DNA from: Amycolatopsis roodepoortensis
GTDB taxonomy: Bacteria; Actinomycetota; Actinomycetes; Mycobacteriales; Pseudonocardiaceae
Reading direction: 5' to 3'
DNA length: 64,000 nt
Assembly (NCBI RefSeq): GCF_014873915.1
Contig: NZ_JADBEJ010000008.1
Coordinates: 992,001-1,056,000 of the forward strand
Part shown: one piece after another, positions 24,425-32,675 of the stretch
How the letters are laid out: each line of letters begins with the position of its first letter
Numbering within the stretch: position 1 is the stretch's first letter
Made by a program: the position numbers and the translations under genes
The notes under the pieces: generated by a model
Told to the model about the DNA's origin: nothing
What the model saw: only the letters and a program-made list of their open reading frames with translations
Database searches by the model: none

Positions 24425-26365
24425 GTGACAGTGCGGGTAGCGGTGGACTTCGGGACATCGAGCACCTGCGTAGTCGCTTCGATCAACGGCCGCGAGCCGC
24501 AGGTCGTCGTGGTGGACGGGCAGCCCTTGATGTCGTCGGCGGTCTACGCCGCGCCGGACGGCACGCTGTTCGTCGGCCAGGAGGCGGAGCGGCAGGCCGC
24601 GGTGGATCCGTCGCGCTACGAGCCGAATCCGAAGCGCCGGATCGACGAGGGCGACCTGCTGCTGGGCGACAACGTCCTGCGCGTGACCGACGTCGTCCAC
24701 GCCGTGCTGAAGCGCGCGGTGACCGAGGCGCGCCGGCTCGCCGGCGACGCCGAGGTCGAGCTGCTCGTGCTGACCCACCCCGCCGATTGGGGCGCGACCC
24801 GCACCCGGCTGCTCCGGCAGGCGGCGAACGGGCTCGCGCGCCAGGTCGCGCTCGTGCCGGAGCCGGTCGCCGCGGCGGTCTACCACGCTGCGACGTTCGC
24901 CCCGGCCGACCTCAATTCCGAACGCACCGTCGAGTTCAGCGGCCGCCCCGGCGACGCGCTGGCGGTCCTCGACCTCGGCGGCGGCACCGTCGACGTCTCC
25001 GTGGTGCAGCGCATGCCCGGCAGCCCGGCGGATCGCAGTTCGCCCGCTAAACGCGCCGGGTTCCAGGTGCTGGCCACCCGGGGCGATCCGAGCTTCGGGG
25101 GAGCGGACGTCGATCAGGCGCTCCTGGAGCACGTGGGTTCGCTGGTGTCGTCGGCCGACCCGCCGGAATGGCGAAAGCTCGTCGAGGGTCGCGAGCTCAC
25201 GGACAGACGGCGGCGCCGGGTCCTGCGGCAGGACGTGCGCGGCGCGAAGGAGACGCTCTCGCGGCACGCGTACACCGACGTCCCGATGCCGCCGCCGTTC
25301 GCCGACGCGCATGTGACCCGGGAAGACCTCGAGCGGCTCATCGCGGGCCCGCTCGGCCGCGCGGTCGAGCTGACCGTGGCCGCGATCGGGGATTCCGGGC
25401 TGCGGCCCAAGCAGCTGACGGCGATCTTCCTCGTGGGCGGGTCGAGCCGGATCCCGATGGTTTCCCGGCTGGTGCACGAGCGGACCGGTGTCGTACCGAC
25501 GACCCTGGATCAGCCGGAGACCGTGGTCGCCCGAGGCGCCCTGCGCGCGGTGCTGATCGACCCGGACCGCACGGGTTCCCTCGCGGGTTCCGCGGTCTCC
25601 CGGGCCGGCGGTGGCCCCGCTCCCGCCGACCGGCGTCCCGATGCCCCGCGCCCACCGTTCCCGCCCGGCCCGCCCCCACAGAGCGCGTTTAGCCCGCTAA
25701 ACGCGACGCGGCAGCAGGGGCCGCCGTCGCCGCCGATGGGACAGCAGGGGATAGCGGCACCTCCGCCGCCGTGGCGGCCGGGGGAGCCCGCCAGGGAGCC
25801 CAAGCCCGCCGAGACCGGCGGGAAGAACAAGAAGCTGCCCTGGATCATCGCCGCGGCAGTGGTGGCCGTCGCGGCGGTCGCCGGAGGCATCCTCTTCGCG
25901 GTCAACAGCGGGGAGGCCGAGCCGGAGGGCCGCACGCTCGCCCAGTACGACTACCGCTTCATCGCGCCGCCGGACTGGACCCAGACCGACGACCGCGTCG
26001 CCAAGCGTCAGGTGGTGATCCACCCCAGCGACTCCCTCACCGGCGACGACCTCGTGGTCGCCCAGGAATTCGTGATGACGTACGACGCGACGGCCGACAG
26101 ACAGAAGCTCGTCGACGAACTCAGCGCCGAGGCACAGCGAGAGCCGGCCAAATACAGCGGCTTCAACGGCGCCACGCAGTACGCCGGCAAGACCGTCGTC
26201 TACTACCGCGAGACCAAACCGAGCGCGCGCGTCGACTGGTACGTCGTCGTGCAGGGAAAGACTCGCGTCCACATCGGGTGCCAGTACGGCACCGGCTCAC
26301 CGCTCGAACAACGCGTGAGCGCGGCCTGCGAGCAGGTCGTCAAGACGATGGTGGTCATCAACTGA
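24425..26365 (+). CDS. Hsp70-like type VII secretion-associated membrane protein (Rv3446c-type)
   Basis: 646 residues. The N-terminal actin/Hsp70-fold domain has VAVDFGTSSTCVV (phosphate 1), AVLDLGGGTVDVSV (phosphate 2) and FLVGGSSRIPMV (adenosine motif). A Pro-rich linker, one transmembrane helix near residues 471-493 and an extracytoplasmic domain ending CEQVVKTMVVIN follow. Position between eccC and the esx pair matches Rv3446c of M. tuberculosis ESX-4. ATP binding is likely, its role in secretion unknown. Two dispersed palindromes lie inside: 25031-25055 (stop-avoiding variant, SSPAKRA) and 25681-25706 (open frame, AFSPLNAT). GTG start after GGGAG. Confidence 0.85.
   Translation: MTVRVAVDFGTSSTCVVASINGREPQVVVVDGQPLMSSAVYAAPDGTLFVGQEAERQAAVDPSRYEPNPKRRIDEGDLLLGDNVLRVTDVVHAVLKRAVTEARRLAGDAEVELLVLTHPADWGATRTRLLRQAANGLARQVALVPEPVAAAVYHAATFAPADLNSERTVEFSGRPGDALAVLDLGGGTVDVSVVQRMPGSPADRSSPAKRAGFQVLATRGDPSFGGADVDQALLEHVGSLVSSADPPEWRKLVEGRELTDRRRRRVLRQDVRGAKETLSRHAYTDVPMPPPFADAHVTREDLERLIAGPLGRAVELTVAAIGDSGLRPKQLTAIFLVGGSSRIPMVSRLVHERTGVVPTTLDQPETVVARGALRAVLIDPDRTGSLAGSAVSRAGGGPAPADRRPDAPRPPFPPGPPPQSAFSPLNATRQQGPPSPPMGQQGIAAPPPPWRPGEPAREPKPAETGGKNKKLPWIIAAAVVAVAAVAGGILFAVNSGEAEPEGRTLAQYDYRFIAPPDWTQTDDRVAKRQVVIHPSDSLTGDDLVVAQEFVMTYDATADRQKLVDELSAEAQREPAKYSGFNGATQYAGKTVVYYRETKPSARVDWYVVVQGKTRVHIGCQYGTGSPLEQRVSAACEQVVKTMVVIN
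25031..25055. repeat. Dispersed palindrome inside Hsp70-like gene (stop removed)
   Basis: GATCGCAGTTCGCCC / GCTAAACGCG. The sister copy at 20176 reads GATCGCAGTTAGG; in this gene's frame TTAG would give TAG, which here is TCG. Confidence 0.75.
25681..25706. repeat. Dispersed palindrome inside Hsp70-like gene
   Basis: Perfect GCGTTTAGCCCGCTAAACGC copy, read as AFSPLNA in the Pro-rich linker. Confidence 0.85.
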
Positions 26366-26377
26366 AGGGGGAGGCAT

Positions 26378-26740
26378 ATGCCACCCGAACCCGAGACCGC
26401 CGCCGAACACTTCGCGCGTACAGGGCGCGACGCGGTCACCTATGCGCGGCAGGTCGCCCGCACGGCCAAGGCGCGTTACGAACGCCGTCGGGGCGAGAAC
26501 GCCGAACTGGCGAAGCAATTCGGCAAGGGACGGCTCGCGGGCGGCGAGACCGCGCCGACCCCCGCCGCCCTCCGGAACGCCGCGAAACGGTTCCGGGTGG
26601 GCGCCGGTCTTCCGGTTCCCCCGTTGCCCTCCGCGGCGGACTTGGTTCCCCTTCGGCCAGAACCGGCGCCCCGACGGCCACGTGTGGGTGACGACGACGA
26701 GGACTTTTCGCAGTCGCGAATCATGAGCCGCGGCGATTGA
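26378..26740 (+). CDS. Small ESX-locus protein with acidic Phe/Met tail
   Basis: 120 residues: basic, Ala-rich helical N-terminus (AEHFARTGRDAVTYARQV), Pro/Arg-rich middle, and an acidic C-terminus GDDDEDFSQSRIM. The tail matches those of the proteins at 35068 (DDDDFANTDWL) and 41334 (DDDDFSNNSWM). All three follow an ESX gene, so this looks like a recurring accessory protein type. No signal peptide or membrane segment. ATG start 12 bp after the Hsp70-like gene, with GGGGGAGG upstream. Function unknown. Confidence 0.75.
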   Translation: MPPEPETAAEHFARTGRDAVTYARQVARTAKARYERRRGENAELAKQFGKGRLAGGETAPTPAALRNAAKRFRVGAGLPVPPLPSAADLVPLRPEPAPRRPRVGDDDEDFSQSRIMSRGD

Positions 26741-26972
26741 GCCGCCTGTGTGCGTTCGCTAAATCGCGTGGTGAGAGCCATTTTCTCCACGGGAAACGCA
26801 GCGCACGCGCCGGGTTCCCGCGTTCGGTTCCCGCCGGGAGCGTTAACGCAAGCAACTACTTGAAACCAACGAGCGACAAGAGGGAACCAGACGTGGCAGT
26901 GTCTCCGTCGTAGGTCCGTACCAAACGAACTTCACCAAGTACGGATAACCACGAACGAAGGGGGTAGCTCCC
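26741..26972 (+). promoter_or_regulatory. Leader region of the esx pair
   Basis: 232 bp, lower in GC than the surroundings, with a degenerate half palindrome (TTCGCTAAATCGCG, about 26757-26770) and the ribosome binding site GAAGGGGG before the first esx gene. I see no clear -35/-10 pair. The long non-coding leader suggests the esx genes have their own promoter. Confidence 0.35.
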
Positions 26973-27293
26973 ATGGCTGGCGGTTTTCAGGGGAATGTCG
27001 AGCAGTTCACCCAGGCTGAGAAGCGGGTGACCGAGGTTCGCGTTTCGATGGACCAGAACCTGAGCAAGCTTCGCGACAACATCGAGGCCACCCGCGCGGG
27101 CTGGACCGGCGACGCCTCGATCGCGTTCAACAACGTGATGAAGCGCTTCGACGAGGCGGGCCGTGGGCTCAACCAGGCCCTCCAGAACATCGGTGACCTG
27201 CTCGAGCAGGCCGGCTCGAAGTACAACGCTTCCGAGCAGCAGCAGCAGGAACTCATCAACTCGGTCAACAAGGGCTTCGGCGTCCTCGGCTGA
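26973..27293 (+). CDS. WXG100 family type VII substrate (EsxU position)
   Basis: 106-residue helix-turn-helix WXG100 protein. The turn is GWTGDAS (Trp-Thr-Gly), and the secretion signal Tyr-x3-Glu is YNASE in the C-terminal segment after helix 2. Probably forms a heterodimer with the product of the next gene and is exported by EccC. Syntenic with esxU of ESX-4. ATG start after GAAGGGGGTAG. Confidence 0.93.
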   Translation: MAGGFQGNVEQFTQAEKRVTEVRVSMDQNLSKLRDNIEATRAGWTGDASIAFNNVMKRFDEAGRGLNQALQNIGDLLEQAGSKYNASEQQQQELINSVNKGFGVLG

Positions 27294-27347
27294 TCTGGCT
27301 CCACCCCGCAACAATCCGAGACTTTTCTTTAATCACTGGAGGAATTC

Positions 27348-27632
27348 ATGGGCGAGATGAAGGTCGATTACGCCACGATCCACGCGGCGGCCGACGACTG
27401 CAAGAGCACCGGTGGCGAGCTGGAGTCCCTCTTCGGTCAGCTGAAGAGCGACCTCGCTCCGCTGGTCAACACCTGGCAGGGTGACGCGCAGACCGCGTAC
27501 ATCGCCGCGCAGACCGAGTGGGACAACAAGTTCGAGGAGCTCAAGCAGCTGCTCGCGCAGGTCGCCGGCGTGCTGCCGCAGCTGGCCGACGGTTACCAGG
27601 CCACGGAACAGGGCGTCACCGGCCTGTTCTGA
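27348..27632 (+). CDS. WXG100 family type VII substrate (EsxT position)
   Basis: 94-residue WXG100 protein with the turn NTWQGDAQ (Trp-Gln-Gly) between two amphipathic helices and the Tyr-x3-Glu signal in YQATEQ near the C-terminus. Partner of the WXG100 protein encoded 54 bp upstream. ATG start after GGAGGA. Syntenic with esxT. A strong terminator follows. Confidence 0.93.
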   Translation: MGEMKVDYATIHAAADDCKSTGGELESLFGQLKSDLAPLVNTWQGDAQTAYIAAQTEWDNKFEELKQLLAQVAGVLPQLADGYQATEQGVTGLF

Positions 27633-27653
27633 GTCTTCCGGCTCCGAACGAGC

Positions 27654-27696
27654 AACGGCGGGCAGGCATCTTCGGATGCCGAGCCCGCCGTTTCGT
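27654..27696 (+). terminator. Intrinsic terminator after the esx pair
   Basis: Stem AACGGCGGGC / GCCCGCCGTT enclosing a second stem GGCATC / GATGCC with a TTCG tetraloop, followed by TCGTTT. Confidence 0.9.
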
Positions 27697-27708
27697 TTGT
27701 GGTAAAAG

Positions 27709-27739
27709 AAAAGCCGCGACGGTTTCCGTCGCGGCTTTT
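27709..27739. terminator. Bidirectional terminator
   Basis: Perfect 14-bp stem AAAAGCCGCGACGG / CCGTCGCGGCTTTT with a TTT loop, between the esx pair (+) and the DUF4333 gene (-). The A and T runs on the two sides allow function on both strands. Confidence 0.92.
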
Positions 27740-27755
27740 CTCGTCGGGTCGAGGG

Positions 27756-28493
27756 TCAGTGCGGCGCGCCGACCTCGAATTCCGGGCTGGTGTTCAGCAC
27801 CCGGACGGTGACCTTCTTCTGCTGCCCCGAAAGATCGATCGAGCAGTCGAACGTGGTGCCGTTCTCCACCGGCTGGCCGGAAGGACAGGACACGTTCTTC
27901 ACGTCCGGCTCCCCGTAGTGCTCGTTGAGCACGCGGACGACACCGTCCTGGACCGACTTCTGGTCGAGCGTGTCGCCCGAGAACGCGCCGAGCAGCCAGG
28001 CGCCGACGCCGCCCGCGATCAAGACGGCCGCGGCGGCCCCGCCGATCAGCAGGGTCTTCTTGGAAGCCTTGGGTTTCTTCGGCTCCGCCCCGAAAGCGCC
28101 GAGCCCGCCGTACTGGGAAGACTGGGCGGGCTGGAACCCGCCGCCGTACTGTCCCTGCGGGGGAGCGCTCGGAACCTGTTGCTGTGCCTGCCAATCCTGC
28201 TGCTGCGGCATGGGCTGCTGCGACGGTTGCTGCTGCCACGCCGTTCCGGGCGCGGGGGCACCGCTTTGCTGCCAGGGCCCGGAAAAGGAGCCGGTGACGC
28301 CGGGCTGCTGCTGCCATTGTCCCGTGTAGGAACCGGTGGTCGCCGCGTTCGGGTCGTTCTGCTGCCACTGCCCGGCGTGCGGCCCGGTGGCCTGGCCCTC
28401 CTGCTGCCAGCCCTGCTGCTGGTTCGCGGGATTCGCGGGCGGCTGCCACCACTGCTGCGGCTGTTGCGGCTGCTGGTCGGGGGGCTGGCTCAT
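27756..28493 (-). CDS. DUF4333 membrane protein with Gln/Trp/Pro-rich N-terminus
   Basis: 245 residues. The first 135 or so are low-complexity Gln/Pro/Gly with repeated WQQ/QWQQ units. A transmembrane helix follows a Lys patch (KKPKASKKTLLIGGAAAAVL), and the external part (DQKSVQDGVVRVLNEHYGEP ... VSCPSGQPVENGTTFDCSI) matches DUF4333, a small actinobacterial envelope domain with two Cys. Function unknown. The ATG start overlaps no neighbour; convergent with the esx pair. Confidence 0.82.
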   Translation of the reverse strand: MSQPPDQQPQQPQQWWQPPANPANQQQGWQQEGQATGPHAGQWQQNDPNAATTGSYTGQWQQQPGVTGSFSGPWQQSGAPAPGTAWQQQPSQQPMPQQQDWQAQQQVPSAPPQGQYGGGFQPAQSSQYGGLGAFGAEPKKPKASKKTLLIGGAAAAVLIAGGVGAWLLGAFSGDTLDQKSVQDGVVRVLNEHYGEPDVKNVSCPSGQPVENGTTFDCSIDLSGQQKKVTVRVLNTSPEFEVGAPH

Positions 28494-28552
28494 CGGTGGT
28501 CACCTCGGGACTTCGGGAACTTCACGGCGTCGGGACGAAAGCGGGCCATGGC

Positions 28553-29443
28553 TCAGACGCCCTTCAACTCGCTGAAGCGGCGGTTGAAATCGTCCTTGGC
28601 CGCCTTGTCCGGCAGCACGGTGATCTGCGAGGCGTCGGGCAGCTTGGGCAGATCCTGCGCGCTCGCCTTTCCGGTGAAGCGGAAGTCGTAGCGCAGCTCG
28701 ATCTTGTGCCCGCCGCCCTCGATCTTGGCGTCCATCACGATCTGGTTCAGCGTGCCGTCCGAGTTGAGGGAGACGGTGGTGTGCACCGGCGCCTTCTTCA
28801 TCTCGGCCGTGACCGCCCCGCTGATCGACGGCGGCAGGATCTCCACCCGCCGTTCCATGAACTTCCCGAACGGGATGTCCGCGGTCAGCTCGATCCGGTT
28901 CTCCGGAAGGCTTTTGGCGCCCTTCACGATCTTCTTGTCCGCGTTGTAGGACACGGCGATCGCGTCGGCCATCTTGCAGGCGGTGATGATCCCGACCCAG
29001 GCGCACGGGATCGCCAGCCCAGCCTCCGACTTCGGCATCGAGACCCACGGTGTCGGGGCGAGGCTCTTGTAGACGGGGCCGAGGTAGACGTACTCGACGG
29101 TCCCGTCGGCGGGGGTGTACCAGTCGATGCTGTCGTCCGGGTTCTTCTGCGAGCGCTGACGGCTGACCCGGCCCTCCGGCGAACCGGTGCGGGCCGAGGA
29201 GATCGTGCTGCGGATGTACTTCTCGTCGAACCGGAAGTAGGCGCCCGACTCGCTGGTGACGTCGCGCTGCTGGCCGATGGTGTCCTGGAGCTTGTTCATC
29301 GCCGTTTCGAACTTCGTGCCGACGTAGGTCGCCGCGTCGTCACCCTTCGGCACGGCGGTGCCCGCCCGCCCCTGGCCGCAGGCGGTGGTGAGGGCCAGCA
29401 CGGCGCTCAGCACGCACAAGATGGTCGTTGGACGTTTGTTCAT
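28553..29443 (-). CDS. Putative lipoprotein
   Basis: 296 residues from ATG 29443 (AGGGGAA upstream). The signal peptide MNKRPTTILCVLSAVLALTT is followed by AC-GQG, a lipobox-like site, so a lipid-anchored surface protein is likely. The mature part is beta-rich (PSISGAVTAEMKKAPVHTTV, KIELRYDFRFTGKA) and has two further Cys. I do not recognise a family. Faces away from rplM and lies 59 bp upstream of the DUF4333 gene on the same strand. Confidence 0.75.
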   Translation of the reverse strand: MNKRPTTILCVLSAVLALTTACGQGRAGTAVPKGDDAATYVGTKFETAMNKLQDTIGQQRDVTSESGAYFRFDEKYIRSTISSARTGSPEGRVSRQRSQKNPDDSIDWYTPADGTVEYVYLGPVYKSLAPTPWVSMPKSEAGLAIPCAWVGIITACKMADAIAVSYNADKKIVKGAKSLPENRIELTADIPFGKFMERRVEILPPSISGAVTAEMKKAPVHTTVSLNSDGTLNQIVMDAKIEGGGHKIELRYDFRFTGKASAQDLPKLPDASQITVLPDKAAKDDFNRRFSELKGV

Positions 29444-29719
29444 CGCCGTTCCCCTGAATCGAGTCCCCGCGCGCGGTGCGCGTCCGGATCGTCTCATCCT
29501 CTCCCGCGAAGGACGATGCCGTGGGCGGTTCCGCCACACCGGCGGGGTACAGTTGCGGGGCGCCCGCCGGGCGCCGGTCCTAGTATGGGACCCCGGACCG
29601 ACCCCCGCTTCGCAGTAGGGTCGGGCGTGGGGGTATCTTCATATGTCGTTGTGCGCTGCGGCGCGTAAGCGCTAGGCCCGCACAGAACCCACACGCAATG
29701 TTGACGACGAGGTAGACCC
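29444..29719 (+). promoter_or_regulatory. Divergent promoter and rplM leader
   Basis: Separates the lipoprotein gene (-) from rplM (+). A TAGTAT at 29581-29586 and TACAGT at 29548-29553 are the best -10 candidates, without convincing -35 partners. rplM starts at TTG after GAGGTAG. Confidence 0.35.
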
Positions 29720-30172
29720 TTGCCCACGTACAGCCCCAAGCCCGGCGACGTCACTCGTGCCTGGCACGTGATCGACGCCGAGGATGTCGTGCTCGGCCGG
29801 CTCGCGACCGAGGTCGCCACGCTGCTGCGCGGCAAGCACAAGCCGACCTACGCCCCGCACGTGGACACCGGTGACTTCGTCATCATCGTCAACGCCGAGA
29901 AGGTCGCGCTCACCGGTAACAAGCGCGAGCAGAAGTTCGCGTACCGGCACAGCGGTTACCCCGGTGGTCTGCGTAAGCGTTCCTTCGGCGAACTGCTCGA
30001 CACCAAGCCCGAGCACCTGCTCGAGAAGGTCGTCAAGGGCATGCTCCCGAAGAACAAGCTCGGCCGCGCCCAGGCGAAGAAGCTCAAGGTCTACGCCGGT
30101 GCCGAGCACCCGCACGCCGCGCAGCAGCCGCAGGCGCGCGAGATCACCAAGATCGCGCAGGTCGCGCAGTGA
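29720..30172 (+). CDS. rplM: 50S ribosomal protein L13
   Basis: 150-residue early-assembly protein of the 50S subunit. Conserved WHVIDAEDVVLGRLAT, HVDTGDFVIIVNAEK, GYPGGLRKRSFGELL and GMLPKNKLGRAQ. The TTG start at 29720 follows GAGGTAG; the N-terminus MPTYSPKPGDVTRAW is the usual actinobacterial form. The stop overlaps the rpsI start by 4 bp. Confidence 0.98.
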   Translation: MPTYSPKPGDVTRAWHVIDAEDVVLGRLATEVATLLRGKHKPTYAPHVDTGDFVIIVNAEKVALTGNKREQKFAYRHSGYPGGLRKRSFGELLDTKPEHLLEKVVKGMLPKNKLGRAQAKKLKVYAGAEHPHAAQQPQAREITKIAQVAQ

Positions 30173-30690
30173 GTGAGGAACAGTCTGTGACCAGCACCGA
30201 GACCGAGGCCGTCGAGGCTGTCGCGACCACGGAGACCGCTCCGGTCGGCGACGCCGTCGCGACCAGCGAGACCCCCGCCGCCCCGCGTCCGTCGCGTGCC
30301 GCCGGTGGCAACGCCCAGACCGTCGGCCGCCGCAAGGAAGCCGTCGTCCGGGTGCGCGTCGTTCCCGGTACCGGTGAGTTCAAGCTCAACGGCCGCACGC
30401 TCGAAGAGTACTTCCCGAACAAGGTGCACCAGCAGCTCATCCGTGAGCCGCTGGTGACGGTCGACAAGCCCGACTCGTTCGACATCTTCGCCAACCTGCA
30501 CGGTGGCGGGATCTCGGGCCAGGCCGGCGCGCTCCGTCTCGCGATCGCCCGTGCGCTCGTCGAGGTCGACGCCGACGACCGCCCGGCCCTGAAGAAGGCC
30601 GGCTTCCTGACCCGTGACGCCCGCGCCACGGAGCGGAAGAAGTACGGCCTCAAGAAGGCCCGTAAGGCTCCGCAGTACAGCAAGCGCTGA
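30169..30690 (+). CDS. rpsI: 30S ribosomal protein S9, Thr/Glu/Ala-rich N-terminal extension
   Basis: 173 residues. The first 45 or so are low-complexity Thr/Glu/Ala, an extension common in Actinobacteria. The S9 core begins GRRKEAVVRVRVVPGTGEFK and ends in the conserved KKYGLKKARKAPQYSKR tail, whose C-terminal Lys-Arg contacts P-site tRNA. GTG start in a 4-bp overlap with rplM. Confidence 0.98.
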   Translation: MSEEQSVTSTETEAVEAVATTETAPVGDAVATSETPAAPRPSRAAGGNAQTVGRRKEAVVRVRVVPGTGEFKLNGRTLEEYFPNKVHQQLIREPLVTVDKPDSFDIFANLHGGGISGQAGALRLAIARALVEVDADDRPALKKAGFLTRDARATERKKYGLKKARKAPQYSKR

Positions 30691-30712
30691 TCGCGCCTCT
30701 GGCGCAACCCGC

Positions 30713-30747
30713 GGAAGCGCCCATCCGTCTCTCGGATGGGCGCTTCC
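30713..30747 (+). terminator. Intrinsic-type terminator after rplM-rpsI
   Basis: Perfect 15-bp stem GGAAGCGCCCATCCG / CGGATGGGCGCTTCC with a TCTCT loop, then GTGTTTCC. Confidence 0.88.
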
Positions 30748-30819
30748 GTGTTTCCGGGGTCCTTCGGTCCCCGCTCGCCCCCAGTCACACCTGTCACACC
30801 CGCCCCATGCGCCCCACCC

Positions 30820-30875
30820 GCGTCACGTTTAGCCCGCTAAAGTCGCGCGCGTCGCGATTAGCCCGCTAAAGGCGA
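30820..30875. repeat. Two dispersed palindromes between rpsI and glmM
   Basis: Copies at 30820-30848 (CACGTTTAGCC / GCTAAAGTCG) and 30851-30875 (GTCGCGATTAGCC / GCTAAAGGCG), almost abutting. Confidence 0.85.
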
Positions 30876-30947
30876 AGCCGGGGGCGCGGGGAGACAGGCA
30901 GGGGGACTGGCTAGGTTGTCGTGGTGGTTTTTCAAGGAGGTCGACAG

Positions 30948-32282
30948 ATGGCACGTCTATTCGGTACCGACGGCGTACGTGGCCTCGCCAACGAGGAGCT
31001 GACCCCGGAGCTGGCGCTCTCGCTCGCCGCCAGCGCCGCCCGCGTCCTCGCGGCCCACGACCGTTCGCACCGCCCGGTCGCCGTCGTCGGCCGTGACCCG
31101 CGCGCCAGCGGCGAGATGCTCGAGGCCGCCGTCGTGGCGGGTCTCACGTCCGCGGGTGCCGACGTGCTCCGCCTCGGCGTCCTCCCGACGCCCGCCGTCG
31201 CGTACCTGGTCGGCGCGCTCGAAGCGGATCTCGGCGTGATGATCTCCGCCTCCCACAACCCCATGCCCGACAACGGCATCAAGCTTTTCGCGGCAGGCGG
31301 CCACAAGCTTCCCGACGGGATCGAGGACGAGATCGAAGCCGGTCTCGCCGCGCCCGTCACCCGCCCGACCGGCATCGGCGTCGGCCGGGTGAAGGACGTC
31401 TCCGACGCGGGTGACCGCTACATCGAGCACCTGTTGTCGGCCACCCCGCACCCCCTCGCGGGCCTGCGCGTCGTCGTCGACTGCGCGAACGGCGCCTCCT
31501 CCTTCGCCGCCCCCGAGGTGTATCGCAAGGCCGGCGCCGAGGTCATCGCGATCCACGCCGACCCGGACGGCGTGAACATCAACGAGCACTGTGGGTCGAA
31601 TCACCCGGAAGCGTTGCGCGCCGCCGTCGTCGAGCACGGCGCCGACCTCGGGATCGCGCACGACGGCGACGCCGACCGCTGTGTCGCCGTCGACGCCGCG
31701 GGTGAGCTCGTCGACGGCGACCAGATCATGGCTGTCCTCGCGCTCGCCCTCGCCGAGACCGGTGAGCTGACCAAGAACACCCTGGTCGCGACCGTGATGA
31801 GCAACCTCGGGCTGCACCTGGCGATGCGCGCGCACGACATCAACCTCGTCACCACCGCCGTCGGCGACCGCTACGTCCTCGAGGAGCTCCGGGCCAGCGG
31901 GTTCGCGCTCGGCGGCGAGCAGTCGGGCCACGTCGTCCTCCCCGCCTACGCGACCACCGGCGACGGCCTCCTCACCGCGCTGCGTGTGATGAGCCGCATG
32001 GCGTCGACCGGCAAATCGCTCGCCGAGCTCGCCGCGGTCATGAACCGCCTGCCGCAGGTGCTGGTGAACGTCCCGGTGGCGGACAAGGCGGCGGTCGCCG
32101 TCTCGGCCGCGGTCCGCGACGCCGTCGGCGCCGTCGAGGCCGAACTCGGTGAGGAAGGCCGTGTCCTGCTGCGCCCGTCGGGCACCGAGCAGCTGGTCCG
32201 GGTCATGGTCGAGGCCACCGCGCACGACACCGCACAGGCGGCCGCGGACCGGCTCGCGGGAGTCGTCTCCTCCGCCTCGTAA
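30948..32282 (+). CDS. glmM: Phosphoglucosamine mutase
   Basis: Interconverts glucosamine-6-P and glucosamine-1-P on the way to UDP-GlcNAc for peptidoglycan. 444 residues, usual size. MARLFGTDGVRGLANEE start, phosphoserine loop ISASHNPMPDNGIK, metal loop AHDGDADRC (Asp-x-Asp-x-Asp), sugar-binding GGEQSGHV and phosphate-binding RPSGTEQLVRVM. ATG 30948 follows AAGGAGG; the in-frame start at 30921 is rejected. glmS, the preceding step of the pathway, is at 43148. Confidence 0.97.
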   Translation: MARLFGTDGVRGLANEELTPELALSLAASAARVLAAHDRSHRPVAVVGRDPRASGEMLEAAVVAGLTSAGADVLRLGVLPTPAVAYLVGALEADLGVMISASHNPMPDNGIKLFAAGGHKLPDGIEDEIEAGLAAPVTRPTGIGVGRVKDVSDAGDRYIEHLLSATPHPLAGLRVVVDCANGASSFAAPEVYRKAGAEVIAIHADPDGVNINEHCGSNHPEALRAAVVEHGADLGIAHDGDADRCVAVDAAGELVDGDQIMAVLALALAETGELTKNTLVATVMSNLGLHLAMRAHDINLVTTAVGDRYVLEELRASGFALGGEQSGHVVLPAYATTGDGLLTALRVMSRMASTGKSLAELAAVMNRLPQVLVNVPVADKAAVAVSAAVRDAVGAVEAELGEEGRVLLRPSGTEQLVRVMVEATAHDTAQAAADRLAGVVSSAS

Positions 32283-32328
32283 CCCCTCTCACGATCTCCC
32301 CAAGTCGCTGCGCTGGGGTTACCGGCCC

Positions 32329-32349
32329 GGTACATTCCGTGTGCGGATA
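32329..32349 (+). promoter_or_regulatory. Upstream element shared by the two substrate cassettes, copy A
   Basis: GGTACATTCCGTGTGC followed by GGATA, about 20 bp before the start of the EspC-like gene at 32367. Fifteen of 16 bases match copy B at 38548, and both are preceded by ACCGG. Probably a promoter or regulator site. Confidence 0.5.
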
Positions 32350-32366
32350 CCTAGGGGAGGGTGACG

Positions 32367-32675
32367 GTGGCCGGTAAAGGGCACAAGGTCGATCCAGCGC
32401 AGCTGAACGAGGCAGCCAAGGTCCTGCAGGACCTGCCAAAGCAGGCTTGCGAAGGGCCGATCGGGGCGGTCGAGCAGATCAACCTGAGCGCGGCGAGTTT
32501 CGGCCCGGCGCACGGGGACTGCTTCAGCGGGTACTCCGCGAGCATCCAGCGTCTGGCGAAATGCGCGCGCAGTTATCTCGCGGCTTCGGACGAGTTCGGC
32601 CGCAAGCTCGCGGCGTCCAAGGACCTCTACCAGTCCAATGAGGACTCCAACGCCGCCGAGATGAGGAAGCACTGA
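32367..32675 (+). CDS. EspC/DUF2580-like protein, cassette 1
   Basis: 102 residues from GTG 32367 (AGGGGAGG 6 bp upstream; GTG 32361 lies too close to it). Two-helix protein with a central SFGPAHGDCFSGY turn, typical of EspC-like ESX proteins (VGPxxFG type). First gene of a three-gene cassette; its stop overlaps the next ATG by 1 bp, so it probably pairs with that large product. Paralogous in layout to 38648. Confidence 0.75.
   Translation: MAGKGHKVDPAQLNEAAKVLQDLPKQACEGPIGAVEQINLSAASFGPAHGDCFSGYSASIQRLAKCARSYLAASDEFGRKLAASKDLYQSNEDSNAAEMRKH

Noticed and set aside
20390..25477. A 1695-codon open frame antisense to eccC
   Set aside because: Product of GC-rich codon bias on the opposite strand; the composition is Arg/Asp/Val-rich shadow sequence, and the plus strand has the conserved eccC motifs.
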